Notes: generated by a model from the letters alone, not told the origin. 42,884 nucleotides of DNA from an uncultured Pelagibacteraceae bacterium (GCA_902533075.1 CACAKN010000009.1:1-42884), one strand, 5' to 3'; shown: positions 25,625-36,580, counted from the first letter of the stretch. Numbers and translations are program-made.

Positions 25625-26785
25625 ATGAATATTCACGAGCATCAAGCTAAACAAATATTAAAAAAATATGGAGCAGTTGTTCCAGAAGGAGTTTTTGCTT
25701 TAACTGTCGATGACTTACTAGAAAAGGTAAAATCCCTAAAGACGAACAAATATGTTTTAAAAGCGCAAATTCATGCTGGAGGCAGAGGTAAAGCAGGTGG
25801 AGTTAAAATCTTAAATACTATTGATGAATTAGCAACTGCTGCAAAAGAATTATTAGGTAAAACTCTAATAACGCACCAAACAGGTCCTGAAGGACGAGAA
25901 GTAAAAAGATTATATGTGGAGGAGTCTTCAAACATTAATAAAGAATTCTATTTATCATGTTTAGTTGATAGAGCTAGTTCAAAAATTGCTTTCATATCTA
26001 GCGACCAAGGTGGAATGGATATTGAAGAAGTAGCAAATAGTTCTCCAGAAAAAATTATAACAACAAAAGTTGAAATGAATAATGAAATTTCAGATAAAGA
26101 TTGTGATAAAATAATTAAGATCTTTAATTTAACAGGTAAGGCCAATAAGCAAGCTATATCTTTAATCAAATCAATTTATAAAATGTTTATTAGTACAGAT
26201 GCAAATATGGTCGAAGTAAATCCTTTAATATTAACTAAAGATGAAAAAATTGTATGTTTAGACGCAAAAGTAAATTTTGATTCTAATGCATTATTTAGAC
26301 ATTCCGAAATATTAGAATTAAGAGATCTCAATGAAGAAGATCCAACAGAGATAGAGGCTAGCAAACACGATCTTTCTTATATTAAATTAGATGGCAGCAT
26401 TGGATGTATGGTTAATGGTGCTGGATTAGCCATGGCTACAATGGATATCATTAAGTTATATGGAGAAGAGCCAGCAAACTTCTTGGATGTTGGAGGAGGA
26501 GCATCAAAGGAAAAGGTTTCAGCTGCACTTAAAATAATTCTTTCAGATAAAAATGTTAAAGGAATTTTAATTAACATTTTTGGAGGGATAATGAGATGTG
26601 ATGTTCTTGCTCAAGGTGTAGTAGAAGCTGCCAAAGAAATTGATATTGAGGTACCACTAATAGTCAGATTAGCTGGAACTAATTTTGAGGAGGGAAAAAA
26701 AATACTTGATAATTCTGGTCTTAAATTAATATCAGCTGAAAATTTAGATGATGCTGCAAAAAAGATAGTCAAGGCTATTAAATAG
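25625..26785 (+). CDS. sucC: Succinyl-CoA synthetase beta subunit
   Basis: SucC binds nucleotide and succinate in the enzyme that converts succinyl-CoA to succinate with ATP or GTP formation. The 386-residue ATP-grasp protein begins MNIHEHQAKQILKKYGA, followed by VLKAQIHAGGRGKAGGV, VEVNPLILTKD, the SIGCMVNGAGLAMATMD region, NFLDVGGGASKEKV and the NIFGGIMRCDV loop that faces the phosphohistidine. Length is standard. It ends directly at the sucD start with no intervening base. Confidence 0.97.
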   Translation: MNIHEHQAKQILKKYGAVVPEGVFALTVDDLLEKVKSLKTNKYVLKAQIHAGGRGKAGGVKILNTIDELATAAKELLGKTLITHQTGPEGREVKRLYVEESSNINKEFYLSCLVDRASSKIAFISSDQGGMDIEEVANSSPEKIITTKVEMNNEISDKDCDKIIKIFNLTGKANKQAISLIKSIYKMFISTDANMVEVNPLILTKDEKIVCLDAKVNFDSNALFRHSEILELRDLNEEDPTEIEASKHDLSYIKLDGSIGCMVNGAGLAMATMDIIKLYGEEPANFLDVGGGASKEKVSAALKIILSDKNVKGILINIFGGIMRCDVLAQGVVEAAKEIDIEVPLIVRLAGTNFEEGKKILDNSGLKLISAENLDDAAKKIVKAIK

Positions 26786-27661
26786 ATGTCTGTATTAGTA
26801 AATAAAAATACAAAAGTAATTTGTCAGGGTTTCACAGGTTCTCACGGAACTTTTCATTCCGAACAAGCCATTATGTACGGCACTAATTTAGTTGGTGGAG
26901 TTACACCAAAAAAAGGTGGTCAAAAACATTTGGATAGACCAGTCTTCAATACTGTTTTGGAAGCAAAAAATAATCTAGGAGCTGACGCGACAATGATCTA
27001 TGTGCCTGCAAAATTTGCTGCTGCAGCAATTATAGAAGCGATAGAGGCATCCATAAGTCTTATAGTTTGTATAACTGAAGGAATTCCTATTTTAGATATG
27101 TTAAAAGTTAAGAAAAAACTAAATGGATCAAAAAGTAGATTAATAGGACCCAACTGTCCAGGCATAATAACACCAGAAGAATGTAAAATTGGAATAATGC
27201 CAGGAAATATTCATAAAAGAGGATCTGTTGGGATTGTTTCTAGATCAGGAACATTAACATATGAGGCAGTAGCACAAACTACAGAAAATGGCTTAGGTCA
27301 ATCAACATGTATTGGTATTGGTGGAGACCCAATCAATGGAACAAATTTTATAGATTGCTTAGATTTATTTCTAAATGACGAAGAAACACAATCTATTTTA
27401 ATGATTGGAGAAATTGGAGGTACAGCTGAGGAGGAAGCCTCTGAATTTGTAAAAAATCATAAAATAAAAAAACCAATTGTAGGATTTATAGCAGGTATAA
27501 CCGCCCCTCCTGGACGTAGAATGGGTCATGCAGGAGCAATTATTTCTGGTGGAAAAGGTGGAGCTGAAGACAAAATTAAAAAAATGGAAGAGTCTGGAAT
27601 AACTGTTGCTAAATCTCCTTCTATAATTGGAAAAACTTTACTAAATAAACTGTCTAATTGA
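26786..27661 (+). CDS. sucD: Succinyl-CoA synthetase alpha subunit
   Basis: SucD binds CoA and carries the phosphorylated histidine. The 291-residue protein shows the CoA-binding [49 protein letters not shown] and the active-site His248 in [13 protein letters not shown]. It is abutted to sucC, which favours stoichiometric translation. sucA follows after 34 nt. Confidence 0.97.
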   Translation: MSVLVNKNTKVICQGFTGSHGTFHSEQAIMYGTNLVGGVTPKKGGQKHLDRPVFNTVLEAKNNLGADATMIYVPAKFAAAAIIEAIEASISLIVCITEGIPILDMLKVKKKLNGSKSRLIGPNCPGIITPEECKIGIMPGNIHKRGSVGIVSRSGTLTYEAVAQTTENGLGQSTCIGIGGDPINGTNFIDCLDLFLNDEETQSILMIGEIGGTAEEEASEFVKNHKIKKPIVGFIAGITAPPGRRMGHAGAIISGGKGGAEDKIKKMEESGITVAKSPSIIGKTLLNKLSN

Positions 27662-27695
27662 AAAATTTTAATCTAAGTCTATATTAAACTAAATA

Positions 27696-30563
27696 ATGTC
27701 ATCAATTAAAAATCTAGATTTTGAAAAAACAGCATTTTTAAGTAAAGCAAATAGTGCTTTTATAGAAGAAATGTACACTAAGTTTGTTGCCAATGATCCG
27801 AATTTACCTGAAAGTTGGAAAAAATATTTTGAAGAAATTGGAGAAGAATTAGATGTTATTGTAAACGAGTTAAACGGCCCATCATGGAGTCCTACTCAAA
27901 AAGTTACTGTAAAAAAAGATCAAAAACCGATTACTCAAATTGATAAATCAATTGATCAAGAAATCGCAAATTCAAATGCAATTAAGGCAGTGGCCATGAT
28001 TAGGTCTTATAGACAAAGAGGACATCTAATTGCAAAATTAGATCCTTTAGAAATGCTTAAAGCAGATTATCTTGAAGAACTTCATCCAGAGTCCTATGGA
28101 TTTAGTAAAGATGATTATTCGAAAAAAATTTTTCTAGATGGAGTAATTAATAAACAACATTCAAACATAAAAGAAATTCTTCAATTTTTGAGGGATAAAT
28201 ATTGTGGCTCTATTGGGTATGAGTATATGCATATTGCTAACCCTACAGAAAGGAAATGGTTTAGAGATAGAGTTGAAAAAGTAGATGATTTCAAGTTTAC
28301 TCAGAATGGAAAAAAAGCAATTCTTAATAAATTAATACAAGCTGAAGGTTTTGAAAAATTCTTACATACAAAATATGTCGGTACAAAAAGATTTGGTCTT
28401 GATGGGGGTGAGAGTTTAATCCCAGCCCTTGAACAAATAATTAAAATTGGTGGTCAATCAAAAATTAAAGAAGTAAAAATTGGAATGTCGCATAGAGGTA
28501 GATTGAATGTATTGGCCAATGTTTTGCAAAAGTCATATAAAAGAATATTTAATGAATTCGCGGGGGAGATAAATTCTGATTCAGAAGATGATACTGGAGA
28601 TGTTAAATATCATCTAGGTGCTTCGTCAAATAGAGATTTTGATGGAAATCTAGTTCATGTGAGTTTGACTGATAATCCATCTCATTTGGAAGCAGTAAAT
28701 CCCGTTGTTCTTGGTCAAACAAGAGCTAAGCAATTTTTTCACAAAGATAAGGAAAGAAAAAAAGTAATTCCAATATTAATTCATGGTGATGCAGCTTTTG
28801 CAGGACAAGGAGTTGTAGCAGAATGTTTTGCTATGTCAGGTCTACCTGGACATAATACGGGGGGAACAATTCATATAATTATAAATAATCAAATAGGTTT
28901 TACTACAAGTCCGAGATTTGCTAGATCTTCTCCTTACCCTTCAGATGTAGCAAAAATGGTTGAAGCGCCTATTATTCATGTAAATGGTGATGACCCCGAG
29001 GCAGTAGTATATGCTGCCAGAATAGCAACGGACTTTAGATTAAAATTTAACAGAGATGTAGTAATAGATTTAATTTGTTACAGAAGGTTTGGTCATAATG
29101 AAGGAGATGAACCTTCTTTTACTCAACCTCTTATGTATAAGAAAATACGTTCCCATCCATCTTCAATAAAAGTTTATGGTCAAAAGCTTGTTGATGAAGG
29201 TTCTATATCAAATGAATATTTAAATATCGAAATTAAAAAATTTAAAGATTTATTAAATGATCAATTTAAAAATGCTAAAAACTACAAACCAAAAATAGAA
29301 TGGTTTGAGGGCACATGGTCTCGGTATAAACCTGAAAAAGGTAAAGATAAAAGAGGTATATCTGGTTACAATACTAATAAATTAAAGGAAATTTCTAATA
29401 AAATTAATACGATTCCTTCTGAAATAAATATTCATAAAACTATCTCAAAAATTTTTGATAAGAGGAAGCTGTCAGTTTCAAATGAAAAAAAGATTGATTG
29501 GTCAAATGCAGAATCCCTTGCTTTTGGTTCATTATTAGAGGAAGGCTATCCAGTTAGGTTGGTGGGCCAAGATTCTGGTAGGGGAACATTTAGTCAAAGA
29601 CACTCAGTTTTAAGAAATCAATTAGACAATTCAAGATATGTACCACTGAACAATATATCATCAAAGCAAAAAAATTTTGAGGTGGTAGATAGTTTTTTAT
29701 CAGAACTAGCTGTTTTAGGTTTTGAATATGGTTATAGTTTAGTAGAACCAAATACTCTCACATTGTGGGAGGCGCAATTTGGTGATTTTGCAAACGGTGC
29801 TCAGGTTGTAATTGATCAATTTATTGCATCAGGAGAAAGAAAATGGTCTAGAGCATCAGGTTTAGTTATGTTACTGCCTCATGGATATGAAGGTCAAGGT
29901 CCAGAACATTCATCGGCTAGATTAGAAAGATTTTTACAATTATGTTCAAATGACAATATGCAAGTAATGAATTGCACAACACCTGCAAATTATTTTCATG
30001 CATTAAGAAGACAAATGCATAGAGACTTTAGAAAGCCTTTGATAATAATGACACCTAAATCTTTATTACGTCATAAATTCTGTGTGTCTGACTTGGTCGA
30101 ATTTAGTAAAGAAAATTCGTTTCACAGAGTTTTATGGGATCATGCTATTGATCCTAAAATTAAAGGATTTATAAAATTAAAAAAATCTAAAAAAATAAAA
30201 AAAGTAATTTTGTGTTCAGGTAAAATATACTTTGACTTAATTGAAGCCAGAGAAAAATTAAAAAGAGATGATGTTGTTTTTTATAGAATAGAGCAACTTT
30301 ATCCTTTTCCAGCAAAAAGTCTTGTAAATGAGCTAAAGCCATATGCTAAAAATGCTAAATTTTATTGGTGTCAAGAGGAACCAAAGAATATGGGTGCATG
30401 GTTTTCTGTAAGAGATTATATCCAATGGACATTAGATAATATAAAGGCTAATAATAATCAGATTTCTTATATAGGAAGAAGTCCAGATGCATCACCTGCA
30501 ACAGGATATGCCAAAAGACATATTTCTCAGCAGCAAGAAATTGTAAAGAAAGTTTTTGAGTAA
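27696..30563 (+). CDS. sucA: 2-oxoglutarate dehydrogenase E1 component
   Basis: SucA is the thiamine-diphosphate-dependent decarboxylase of the 2-oxoglutarate dehydrogenase complex. The 955-residue protein shows the N-terminal E2-binding segment (FIEEMYTKFVANDPNLPESW), VKIGMSHRGRLNVLANVL, HGDAAFAGQGVVAE (from about residue 363), the ThDP/Mg motif around CYRRFGHNEGDEPSFTQP, QDSGRGTFSQRH, LPHGYEGQGPEHSSARLERF and a C-terminal SPATGYAKRH. The length is typical. sucB begins 6 nt after its stop. Confidence 0.97.
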   Translation: MSSIKNLDFEKTAFLSKANSAFIEEMYTKFVANDPNLPESWKKYFEEIGEELDVIVNELNGPSWSPTQKVTVKKDQKPITQIDKSIDQEIANSNAIKAVAMIRSYRQRGHLIAKLDPLEMLKADYLEELHPESYGFSKDDYSKKIFLDGVINKQHSNIKEILQFLRDKYCGSIGYEYMHIANPTERKWFRDRVEKVDDFKFTQNGKKAILNKLIQAEGFEKFLHTKYVGTKRFGLDGGESLIPALEQIIKIGGQSKIKEVKIGMSHRGRLNVLANVLQKSYKRIFNEFAGEINSDSEDDTGDVKYHLGASSNRDFDGNLVHVSLTDNPSHLEAVNPVVLGQTRAKQFFHKDKERKKVIPILIHGDAAFAGQGVVAECFAMSGLPGHNTGGTIHIIINNQIGFTTSPRFARSSPYPSDVAKMVEAPIIHVNGDDPEAVVYAARIATDFRLKFNRDVVIDLICYRRFGHNEGDEPSFTQPLMYKKIRSHPSSIKVYGQKLVDEGSISNEYLNIEIKKFKDLLNDQFKNAKNYKPKIEWFEGTWSRYKPEKGKDKRGISGYNTNKLKEISNKINTIPSEINIHKTISKIFDKRKLSVSNEKKIDWSNAESLAFGSLLEEGYPVRLVGQDSGRGTFSQRHSVLRNQLDNSRYVPLNNISSKQKNFEVVDSFLSELAVLGFEYGYSLVEPNTLTLWEAQFGDFANGAQVVIDQFIASGERKWSRASGLVMLLPHGYEGQGPEHSSARLERFLQLCSNDNMQVMNCTTPANYFHALRRQMHRDFRKPLIIMTPKSLLRHKFCVSDLVEFSKENSFHRVLWDHAIDPKIKGFIKLKKSKKIKKVILCSGKIYFDLIEAREKLKRDDVVFYRIEQLYPFPAKSLVNELKPYAKNAKFYWCQEEPKNMGAWFSVRDYIQWTLDNIKANNNQISYIGRSPDASPATGYAKRHISQQQEIVKKVFE

Positions 30564-30569
30564 TTAGTA

Positions 30570-31856
30570 ATGAGTGAAAAAATAATAGTCCCAGCGCTTG
30601 GTGAAAGTATAACAGAAGCCACTATTGCAAAATGGTTAAAAAATGAAGGAGACACAGTTGAGGCAGATGAGCCTATAGTTGAACTTGAAACTGATAAAGT
30701 AAATTTAGAAGTTCCTTCACCTGTTACAGGAATATTAACTGAAATAAACTCTAAAGATGGTTCAGTTGTTAAAGTCGGATCTCTTTTAGCATCTGTATCT
30801 GAAAATACTTTTGGCTCAGATGAAACAGATAAAGTAAAAAAAATTGATCCCAAACCTCAAGTTGAAGATGACAATATTATAAAATTTGATACTCAAAAAC
30901 AAAAAGAAGAACCAGATATTTTTGATAAAAAAGATGAAGACAAACCTTTAGTTCTTACACAAGAAGTAAAAGAAGAAAAAAAAATTGAATTAAAAAATAA
31001 CGACACTCTATCTCCAGCAGTACGAAAAATTGTAAATGAAAATAATATAGATGTTAGCTTTGTAAAAGGATCAGGAAAGGATGGAAGAGTTTTAAAAGGT
31101 GATTTAATAAATTTAATGGGTATAAATCCACCTCCATCAGAAAGAAAAATTAAATATGGTCAAGAAGAAAAAATTAAAATGACCAGATTGAGACAAACTA
31201 TTGCCAAAAGATTAAAGCAAGCCCAAGAAAATGCTGCATTGCTTACAACATTTAATGAAGTTGACATGTCTAGTGTGATGGAGATGAGGAAAGAAAATCA
31301 AGAGGATTTTCAAAATCGATATAACGTAAAATTAGGTTTCATGTCTTTTTTTGTAAAAGCTTGTATTGTTGCTCTAAAAAACTTCCCTGTAGTAAATGCA
31401 GAAATCGAGGGAGACTCAATTATTTACAAAAATTACTATAATATAAGTTTTGCGGTTAGTACTGATAAAGGATTAGTGGTTCCGGTGTTGAAAAATGCTG
31501 ATGAATTATCTTTTGCAGACATTGAAAAAAATATTAAAGAAGTTTCTGATAAAGCAAGGGAAGGAAAATTAACGATTGAAGATCTCCAAGGTGGAACTTT
31601 TACAATTAGTAATGGCGGAATTTATGGTTCAATGTTATCAACACCAATATTAAACTTACCACAATCAGCAGTACTGGGAATGCACAATATTGTAGAAAGA
31701 CCAATAGTCATAAAGGGTGAAATAAAGATAAAACCGATAATGTATTTGGCACTTTCTTATGATCACAGAATAATTGACGGAAAAGAGTCAGTTTCATTCT
31801 TAAAAATGATCAAGGAAAACTTAGAAGATCCAAGGAGATTATTTTTAGATATTTAA
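30570..31856 (+). CDS. sucB: 2-oxoglutarate dehydrogenase E2 component (dihydrolipoyl succinyltransferase)
   Basis: SucB forms the core of the 2-oxoglutarate dehydrogenase complex and transfers succinyl to CoA. The 428-residue protein has one lipoyl domain with the modified Lys43 in [15 protein letters not shown] charged linker follows, then a peripheral subunit-binding domain ([28 protein letters not shown]) and the catalytic domain with [15 protein letters not shown] and SYDHRIIDG, in which His399 and Asp403 are the catalytic pair. Its stop overlaps the lpd start by one base. Confidence 0.97.
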   Translation: MSEKIIVPALGESITEATIAKWLKNEGDTVEADEPIVELETDKVNLEVPSPVTGILTEINSKDGSVVKVGSLLASVSENTFGSDETDKVKKIDPKPQVEDDNIIKFDTQKQKEEPDIFDKKDEDKPLVLTQEVKEEKKIELKNNDTLSPAVRKIVNENNIDVSFVKGSGKDGRVLKGDLINLMGINPPPSERKIKYGQEEKIKMTRLRQTIAKRLKQAQENAALLTTFNEVDMSSVMEMRKENQEDFQNRYNVKLGFMSFFVKACIVALKNFPVVNAEIEGDSIIYKNYYNISFAVSTDKGLVVPVLKNADELSFADIEKNIKEVSDKAREGKLTIEDLQGGTFTISNGGIYGSMLSTPILNLPQSAVLGMHNIVERPIVIKGEIKIKPIMYLALSYDHRIIDGKESVSFLKMIKENLEDPRRLFLDI

Positions 31857-33256
31857 TGATAGAAAAATTTCAAGCAGTTGTAATCGGTGGAGGTCCTGGG
31901 GGTTATGTTTGTGCAATTAGACTTGCTCAATTAGGCTTGAAAACAGCATGTATTGAATCTAGAGGTTCACTTGGTGGAACTTGTTTGAATGTTGGATGCA
32001 TACCATCAAAAAGTTTGCTTAATTTGTCTGAGGAGTTTAACAAAGTTCAAAATTTATCGAATAAAGGAATAGAAATAGGAGAAGTAAAATTAAATTTACC
32101 TAAGATGATGAAAAGTAAAGATAAGGCAGTTACAATATTAACCAAAGGAGTAGAATTTCTATTAAAAAAAAACAAGATAACTTATTTTAAAGGAGTTGGT
32201 AGTCTTAAGTCTAAAAATGAAATTTCAATTATAGATAATAATAAAAAAGAGGTATTGGTTAAAGCTGAAAAAATAGTTATTGCAACAGGCTCAGTTCCTA
32301 TTTCTCTACCTGGTATAGAATTTGATGAAAAAATAATTGTTTCATCTACAGGCGCTTTAAAATTAGAGGCAGTTCCAAAAAAAATGTTAGTCGTAGGTGG
32401 AGGTTATATAGGTTTGGAAATGGGGTCTGTTTGGTCAAGACTTGGAGCAGAAGTACACGTGGTCGAATTTCTTGATCACATTACCCCTGGTATGGATAAA
32501 GAAATCTCCAATGAATTTATGAAAATTTTAATAAAACAAGGTATAAATTTTCATATGCAACATAAAGTTGAGTCAATTAAAAAAAATAAATCTGGCGCTG
32601 TAGTTTCAACTTTAGATAAAAATGGAAACAACAAAGACTTTGAATGTGATGTAGTATTAGTTTCTGTTGGCAGAAAGCCAAATACGAATAATTTAAATCT
32701 TGAAAAAATTGGTGTTGAATTAGATGAACGAAATAGAATAAAAACAAACAAGAATTTCCAGACAAATTTAGAAAATATTTATGCTATAGGTGATGTGGTA
32801 AATGGACCTATGCTTGCACATAAAGCTGAAGATGAGGGAATAGCTGTAGCTGAAAATATTACAGGTCAATCAGGTCATGTAAATTATAATACTATTCCAG
32901 GAGTTATTTATACAAAACCAGAGGTAGCATCAATTGGAAAAACTGAGGAACAATTAAAAGAGGAAAATGTAAAATATAAAATTGGTAAATTTTCATTCAT
33001 GGCTAATTCAAGAGCTAAGGCAATCGACGATGCGGAGGGATTTGTTAAAATTCTTGCTGATGAAAAAACTGATAAAGTGCTGGGTGCGCATTTAATAGGT
33101 CCACATGCGGGAGAGCTTATAGCTGAAATCGGAATTGCTATGGAATTTGGTGCTAGTTCGGAAGACATTGCTAGAACATGTCATGCTCATCCAACTTTTT
33201 CTGAGGCAGTAAAAGAGGCAGCACTGTCTGTTGACAAAAGAGCAATACACTCATAG
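31856..33256 (+). CDS. lpd: Dihydrolipoamide dehydrogenase (E3)
   Basis: Lpd reoxidises dihydrolipoamide on E2 using FAD and NAD. The 466-residue protein shows the FAD fold VVIGGGPGGYVCAIR, the redox disulfide Cys43/Cys48 in GGTCLNVGCIPSKSLL, the NAD fold MLVVGGGYIGLEMGSVWSRLG (given in part here), YAIGDVVNGPMLAHKAEDEG and the dimer-interface His445-Glu450 pair in HAHPTFSEA. As the last gene of the sucABCD run, it probably serves this complex and may also serve pyruvate dehydrogenase or the glycine cleavage system. Confidence 0.96.
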   Translation: MIEKFQAVVIGGGPGGYVCAIRLAQLGLKTACIESRGSLGGTCLNVGCIPSKSLLNLSEEFNKVQNLSNKGIEIGEVKLNLPKMMKSKDKAVTILTKGVEFLLKKNKITYFKGVGSLKSKNEISIIDNNKKEVLVKAEKIVIATGSVPISLPGIEFDEKIIVSSTGALKLEAVPKKMLVVGGGYIGLEMGSVWSRLGAEVHVVEFLDHITPGMDKEISNEFMKILIKQGINFHMQHKVESIKKNKSGAVVSTLDKNGNNKDFECDVVLVSVGRKPNTNNLNLEKIGVELDERNRIKTNKNFQTNLENIYAIGDVVNGPMLAHKAEDEGIAVAENITGQSGHVNYNTIPGVIYTKPEVASIGKTEEQLKEENVKYKIGKFSFMANSRAKAIDDAEGFVKILADEKTDKVLGAHLIGPHAGELIAEIGIAMEFGASSEDIARTCHAHPTFSEAVKEAALSVDKRAIHS

Positions 33257-33279
33257 AAAATTTAATATAGTTTATAGAA

Positions 33280-34569
33280 GTGAAATTATCAAAAAAATAT
33301 AAAATAAGTTTGTTTTTTATAATTGGTATCTTTTTAACTTTATTAATTTTTTTAAAATTTAGTGATGAACAAAAATCTAAAAATTTTGTTAATAAGTATA
33401 TTTGGCCTTATACACCAATTAAAATCCAGGTTATTGTTAAAACAATTTTTAAAAAGAAGTACCTTAATCAGTTTTTAAATGATTATAATGTAAAATTTAT
33501 TCCTGAAACTCAAACTACTAATTTAGATTTTAAAAAATACAAATTAGACTTTATAATTGGAACTTCAGGGATTTATAATAAAAACACAACAAGGAAAACT
33601 TTTTTTATTGAAAAAATAAATAATCATATCTGGATAATTGATATTAAAGGCACAGTTTATGAGCTTGATAATTTAAAGGAAGTCAAAGTAAATAAATCAA
33701 TTAAGAACTACAAAAAAATACCAAACAATTTAAAGTCTTATCAAGTGTTAGACACATTTTCTGATAGTGACAAAATTTATATTTCTTATGTAAGTAAAAA
33801 AGATGACTGTTTTCAATTTAATATTTCATCAGCTAAAATAAATGATCAAAATCTAGAATTCGACAACTTTTTTTCTCCTAAAGAATGTATGAAATCAACA
33901 GTCCAAGGTGGAAGAATTCAGAAATATATTCTTAATGATATTATTGGTTTGATCTTTACAATTGGAGATAGTTCTACTCCAGATTTTATTGGTGGTGATG
34001 CTCAAGACGATAAATCTATTTATGGAAAGATCATTTTTAAATCTTTAGCTGATGTTGACAAAGAAAAATATATTTTATTTTCAAAGGGACATAGAAATCC
34101 TCAAGGTCTTTACGTAGATGAATTTAATAACATATTATCTACTGAACATGGACCAAGAGGTGGAGATGAAATTAACAAAATAATATTTAAAAAAAATTAT
34201 GGTTGGCCGGAAGCATCATATGGAGAGTCTTATTTTTCAAAAGATATTGAGTATAAAAAAAATCATGAGGAAAATGGCTTTTATGAGCCAATTTTTTCTT
34301 TTATTCCATCAATAGGAATTTCAGAAATAATTTTAGTGCCTAATGAATTTAGTAAAAAATGGGAGAATAATTATCTGGTTGCTTCTTTAAATGACAAAAG
34401 TGTGTATAGGGTAAAGTTCTCTAAAAATTTTAATAAAATTCTATATATTGAAAAAATTTTTATTGGAGAAAGAATAAGAGATTTAAAGTTTGATAAAGAA
34501 TCTAATAAAATATTACTAGCTTTAGAGACTCATGGTAATTTAGCGACATTAGAGAATAACAAAAAATGA
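33280..34569 (+). CDS. Membrane-anchored glucose/sorbosone dehydrogenase-like beta-propeller protein, catalytic His substituted
   Basis: This 429-residue protein has one N-terminal membrane helix (about residues 8-26) and an exported propeller domain. FSKGHRNPQGLYVD, STEHGPRGGDEINKI, KNYGWPEASYGESY and a late RIRDLKFD are hallmarks of PQQ-dependent aldose dehydrogenases; GHRNPQG and RIRD carry PQQ-contacting arginines in that family. However, where the soluble glucose dehydrogenase has the catalytic Asp-His (DHQSGRL), this protein reads TVQGGRI, with Val208 at the His position. It may therefore not be an active dehydrogenase. The start is GTG at 33280, with no ATG nearby that keeps the anchor. 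It lies 23 nt after lpd but is functionally unrelated to it. Confidence 0.8.
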   Translation: MKLSKKYKISLFFIIGIFLTLLIFLKFSDEQKSKNFVNKYIWPYTPIKIQVIVKTIFKKKYLNQFLNDYNVKFIPETQTTNLDFKKYKLDFIIGTSGIYNKNTTRKTFFIEKINNHIWIIDIKGTVYELDNLKEVKVNKSIKNYKKIPNNLKSYQVLDTFSDSDKIYISYVSKKDDCFQFNISSAKINDQNLEFDNFFSPKECMKSTVQGGRIQKYILNDIIGLIFTIGDSSTPDFIGGDAQDDKSIYGKIIFKSLADVDKEKYILFSKGHRNPQGLYVDEFNNILSTEHGPRGGDEINKIIFKKNYGWPEASYGESYFSKDIEYKKNHEENGFYEPIFSFIPSIGISEIILVPNEFSKKWENNYLVASLNDKSVYRVKFSKNFNKILYIEKIFIGERIRDLKFDKESNKILLALETHGNLATLENNKK

Positions 34570-34624
34570 AATAATAAAATCGCCCATGTAAGTAAATATA
34601 AATTACTGCTAAGTATATGAAGGC

Positions 34625-36580
34625 ATGAAATATCCGATTCTCCTACCAAATATATTCAACTATCCGTTTACTTATGAAAGTGAAATGGAGTTAAGTGTTG
34701 GAGAATTTGTTGAGGTCCCGTTTGGTAAATCAAAATTGGCAGGAGTAGTTTGGACTGAATTTGAAAATAAAACTAATAAAAATTTCAAGATTAAAAAGAT
34801 AATTAAAAAACTTGATATTCCAAAACTAAAAAAAAGTACGTTAGATTTTTTAAATTGGTTTGCAGAATATAATATTGTCCCCAAAGGAATGGCATTAAAA
34901 CTAGTTTTATTGAGTGGTAAGCCAGTGCAAAAATTTGAATCAAAATTTTACAAAAATTTTAATGAAAAAATTCAGCAGAAACAGTTTGAATTAACATTTG
35001 AACAAAATAATGCTTTTAAAAAAATTAACAATTTAAATAAAAAATTTAATGTACATGTTTTGCAGGGAACAACCGGATCAGGAAAAACAATTGTATACTT
35101 TGAAGCTCTAAAAAGAGTAATTGAAAAAGATCAACAAGTTCTGATAATGCTACCTGAAATTGGATTAACTAATCAATTTGAAAAAAAATTTTTAGATTTT
35201 TTTGGTTTTAAGCCTGCTATCTGGCACTCAGCAATTACTAAAAAAAAAAAAGAACATATTTGGAGTGGAATATTAGATAATCAAATAAAAGTTGTGTTAG
35301 GTGCTAGATCGTCATTATTTTTACCATTCAAAAATTTGGGTCTCATCATTGTTGATGAGGAACATGATCAATCTTATAAACAGGATGAGGGAGTAATTTA
35401 TAATGCACGCGATATGGCTATAGCTCGAGCATCATTTGAAAATATACCAATTAATTTAATTACATCAGTTCCATCAGTTGAAACATATAAAAATATAAAA
35501 AAAGGAAAATATAGTATTTCAAAATTAAACAAAAGATATCAAAATGCATCTCTGCCTAACTATGAAATAATTAATTTAAATAATGTAAAATTAAAAAAAC
35601 AGTGTTGGCTAACTAATGAAATTATTGCAAAAGTTGAATTACATTTAAAAAAAAAAGACCAAGTTTTATTTTTTTTAAATAGAAGAGGTTTTTCTCCAAA
35701 TGTGTTGTGTAAAAAATGTTTTAATACTTTTTCATGCCCTCATTGCTCAATAAATTTAGTTTTTCACAAAAAGAATAATAATTTGCTTTGTCATTATTGC
35801 GGTTTTAAAACATCATTAATTAGAAATTGTCAGAAAGATGGAAACTGTGAATTAATTTTTAGTGGTCCAGGTGTTGAAAGAATATCAGAAGAGGTAAAAA
35901 AAATATTTCCTTTAAAAAAAATTGAAATTTTTTCGAGTGATACAATGAACAAAAAAGATTCAAAAGATAGATTAGAAAAGATAATCAATAATGAAATTGA
36001 TATTTTAGTTGGAACTCAATTAATTTCTAAAGGCTTTCATTTTCCAAGTTTGAATTGTATTGTTGTAATTGATATTGATTTATCTTCCCAAGGACATGAC
36101 TTACGAGGAGCCGAAAAAAACTTGCAACTCTATCATCAGTTATCTGGTAGAGCAGGACGTACTGGTCAACCATCTACAGTATATTTTCAAACTTATAATA
36201 CTAATACAAAAATAATCTCAGATATTACTAACCAAAATCCAGATATCTTTTTAGATAAAGAACTTAAAATAAGAAAACAAAATAACCTCCCTCCTTTCCA
36301 GAGATTTATTTCATTGATTTTGACTGGAGAAAGAGAAAATAAACTAGAAAAAGAGGCTTTTAAATTTAAGCTGTATGCTGAAAATAAGATAATTGGAAAA
36401 ATATTAGGACCTGTTAGTGCCCCCATATATAGAATAAAAAAAAAATATCGTTTGAGATTATTAATTAGAGGACCAAAAACTTTAAAGTTACAAAATTCTT
36501 TAGCACAAGTAATTTCAAAATATAAATTTCCATCAGGAATAAAACTTTCAGTTGATGTTGATCCAATAAGCTTCAATTAA
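34625..36580 (+). CDS. priA: Primosomal replication helicase PriA
   Basis: PriA recognises stalled forks and reloads the replisome. The 651-residue protein shows the N-terminal DNA-binding domain, Walker A GTTGSGKT (residues 148-155), the DEEH box in LIIVDEEHDQSYKQD, the zinc-binding cysteine array (CKKCFNTFSCPHC, CHYCG, then paired cysteines further on), the GPGVERISEEV segment and helicase motifs QLISKGFHFPSL and LSGRAGRTGQPS. It is shorter than E. coli PriA (about 730 residues) but has all core motifs. It begins at the ATG at 34625 after a 55-nt gap. Position just before atpH is common in alphaproteobacteria. Confidence 0.95.
   Translation: MKYPILLPNIFNYPFTYESEMELSVGEFVEVPFGKSKLAGVVWTEFENKTNKNFKIKKIIKKLDIPKLKKSTLDFLNWFAEYNIVPKGMALKLVLLSGKPVQKFESKFYKNFNEKIQQKQFELTFEQNNAFKKINNLNKKFNVHVLQGTTGSGKTIVYFEALKRVIEKDQQVLIMLPEIGLTNQFEKKFLDFFGFKPAIWHSAITKKKKEHIWSGILDNQIKVVLGARSSLFLPFKNLGLIIVDEEHDQSYKQDEGVIYNARDMAIARASFENIPINLITSVPSVETYKNIKKGKYSISKLNKRYQNASLPNYEIINLNNVKLKKQCWLTNEIIAKVELHLKKKDQVLFFLNRRGFSPNVLCKKCFNTFSCPHCSINLVFHKKNNNLLCHYCGFKTSLIRNCQKDGNCELIFSGPGVERISEEVKKIFPLKKIEIFSSDTMNKKDSKDRLEKIINNEIDILVGTQLISKGFHFPSLNCIVVIDIDLSSQGHDLRGAEKNLQLYHQLSGRAGRTGQPSTVYFQTYNTNTKIISDITNQNPDIFLDKELKIRKQNNLPPFQRFISLILTGERENKLEKEAFKFKLYAENKIIGKILGPVSAPIYRIKKKYRLRLLIRGPKTLKLQNSLAQVISKYKFPSGIKLSVDVDPISFN

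Noticed and set aside
36193-36576. Minus-strand open frame of 127 codons inside priA
   Set aside because: It is antisense to conserved PriA helicase motifs and shows no recognisable domain.
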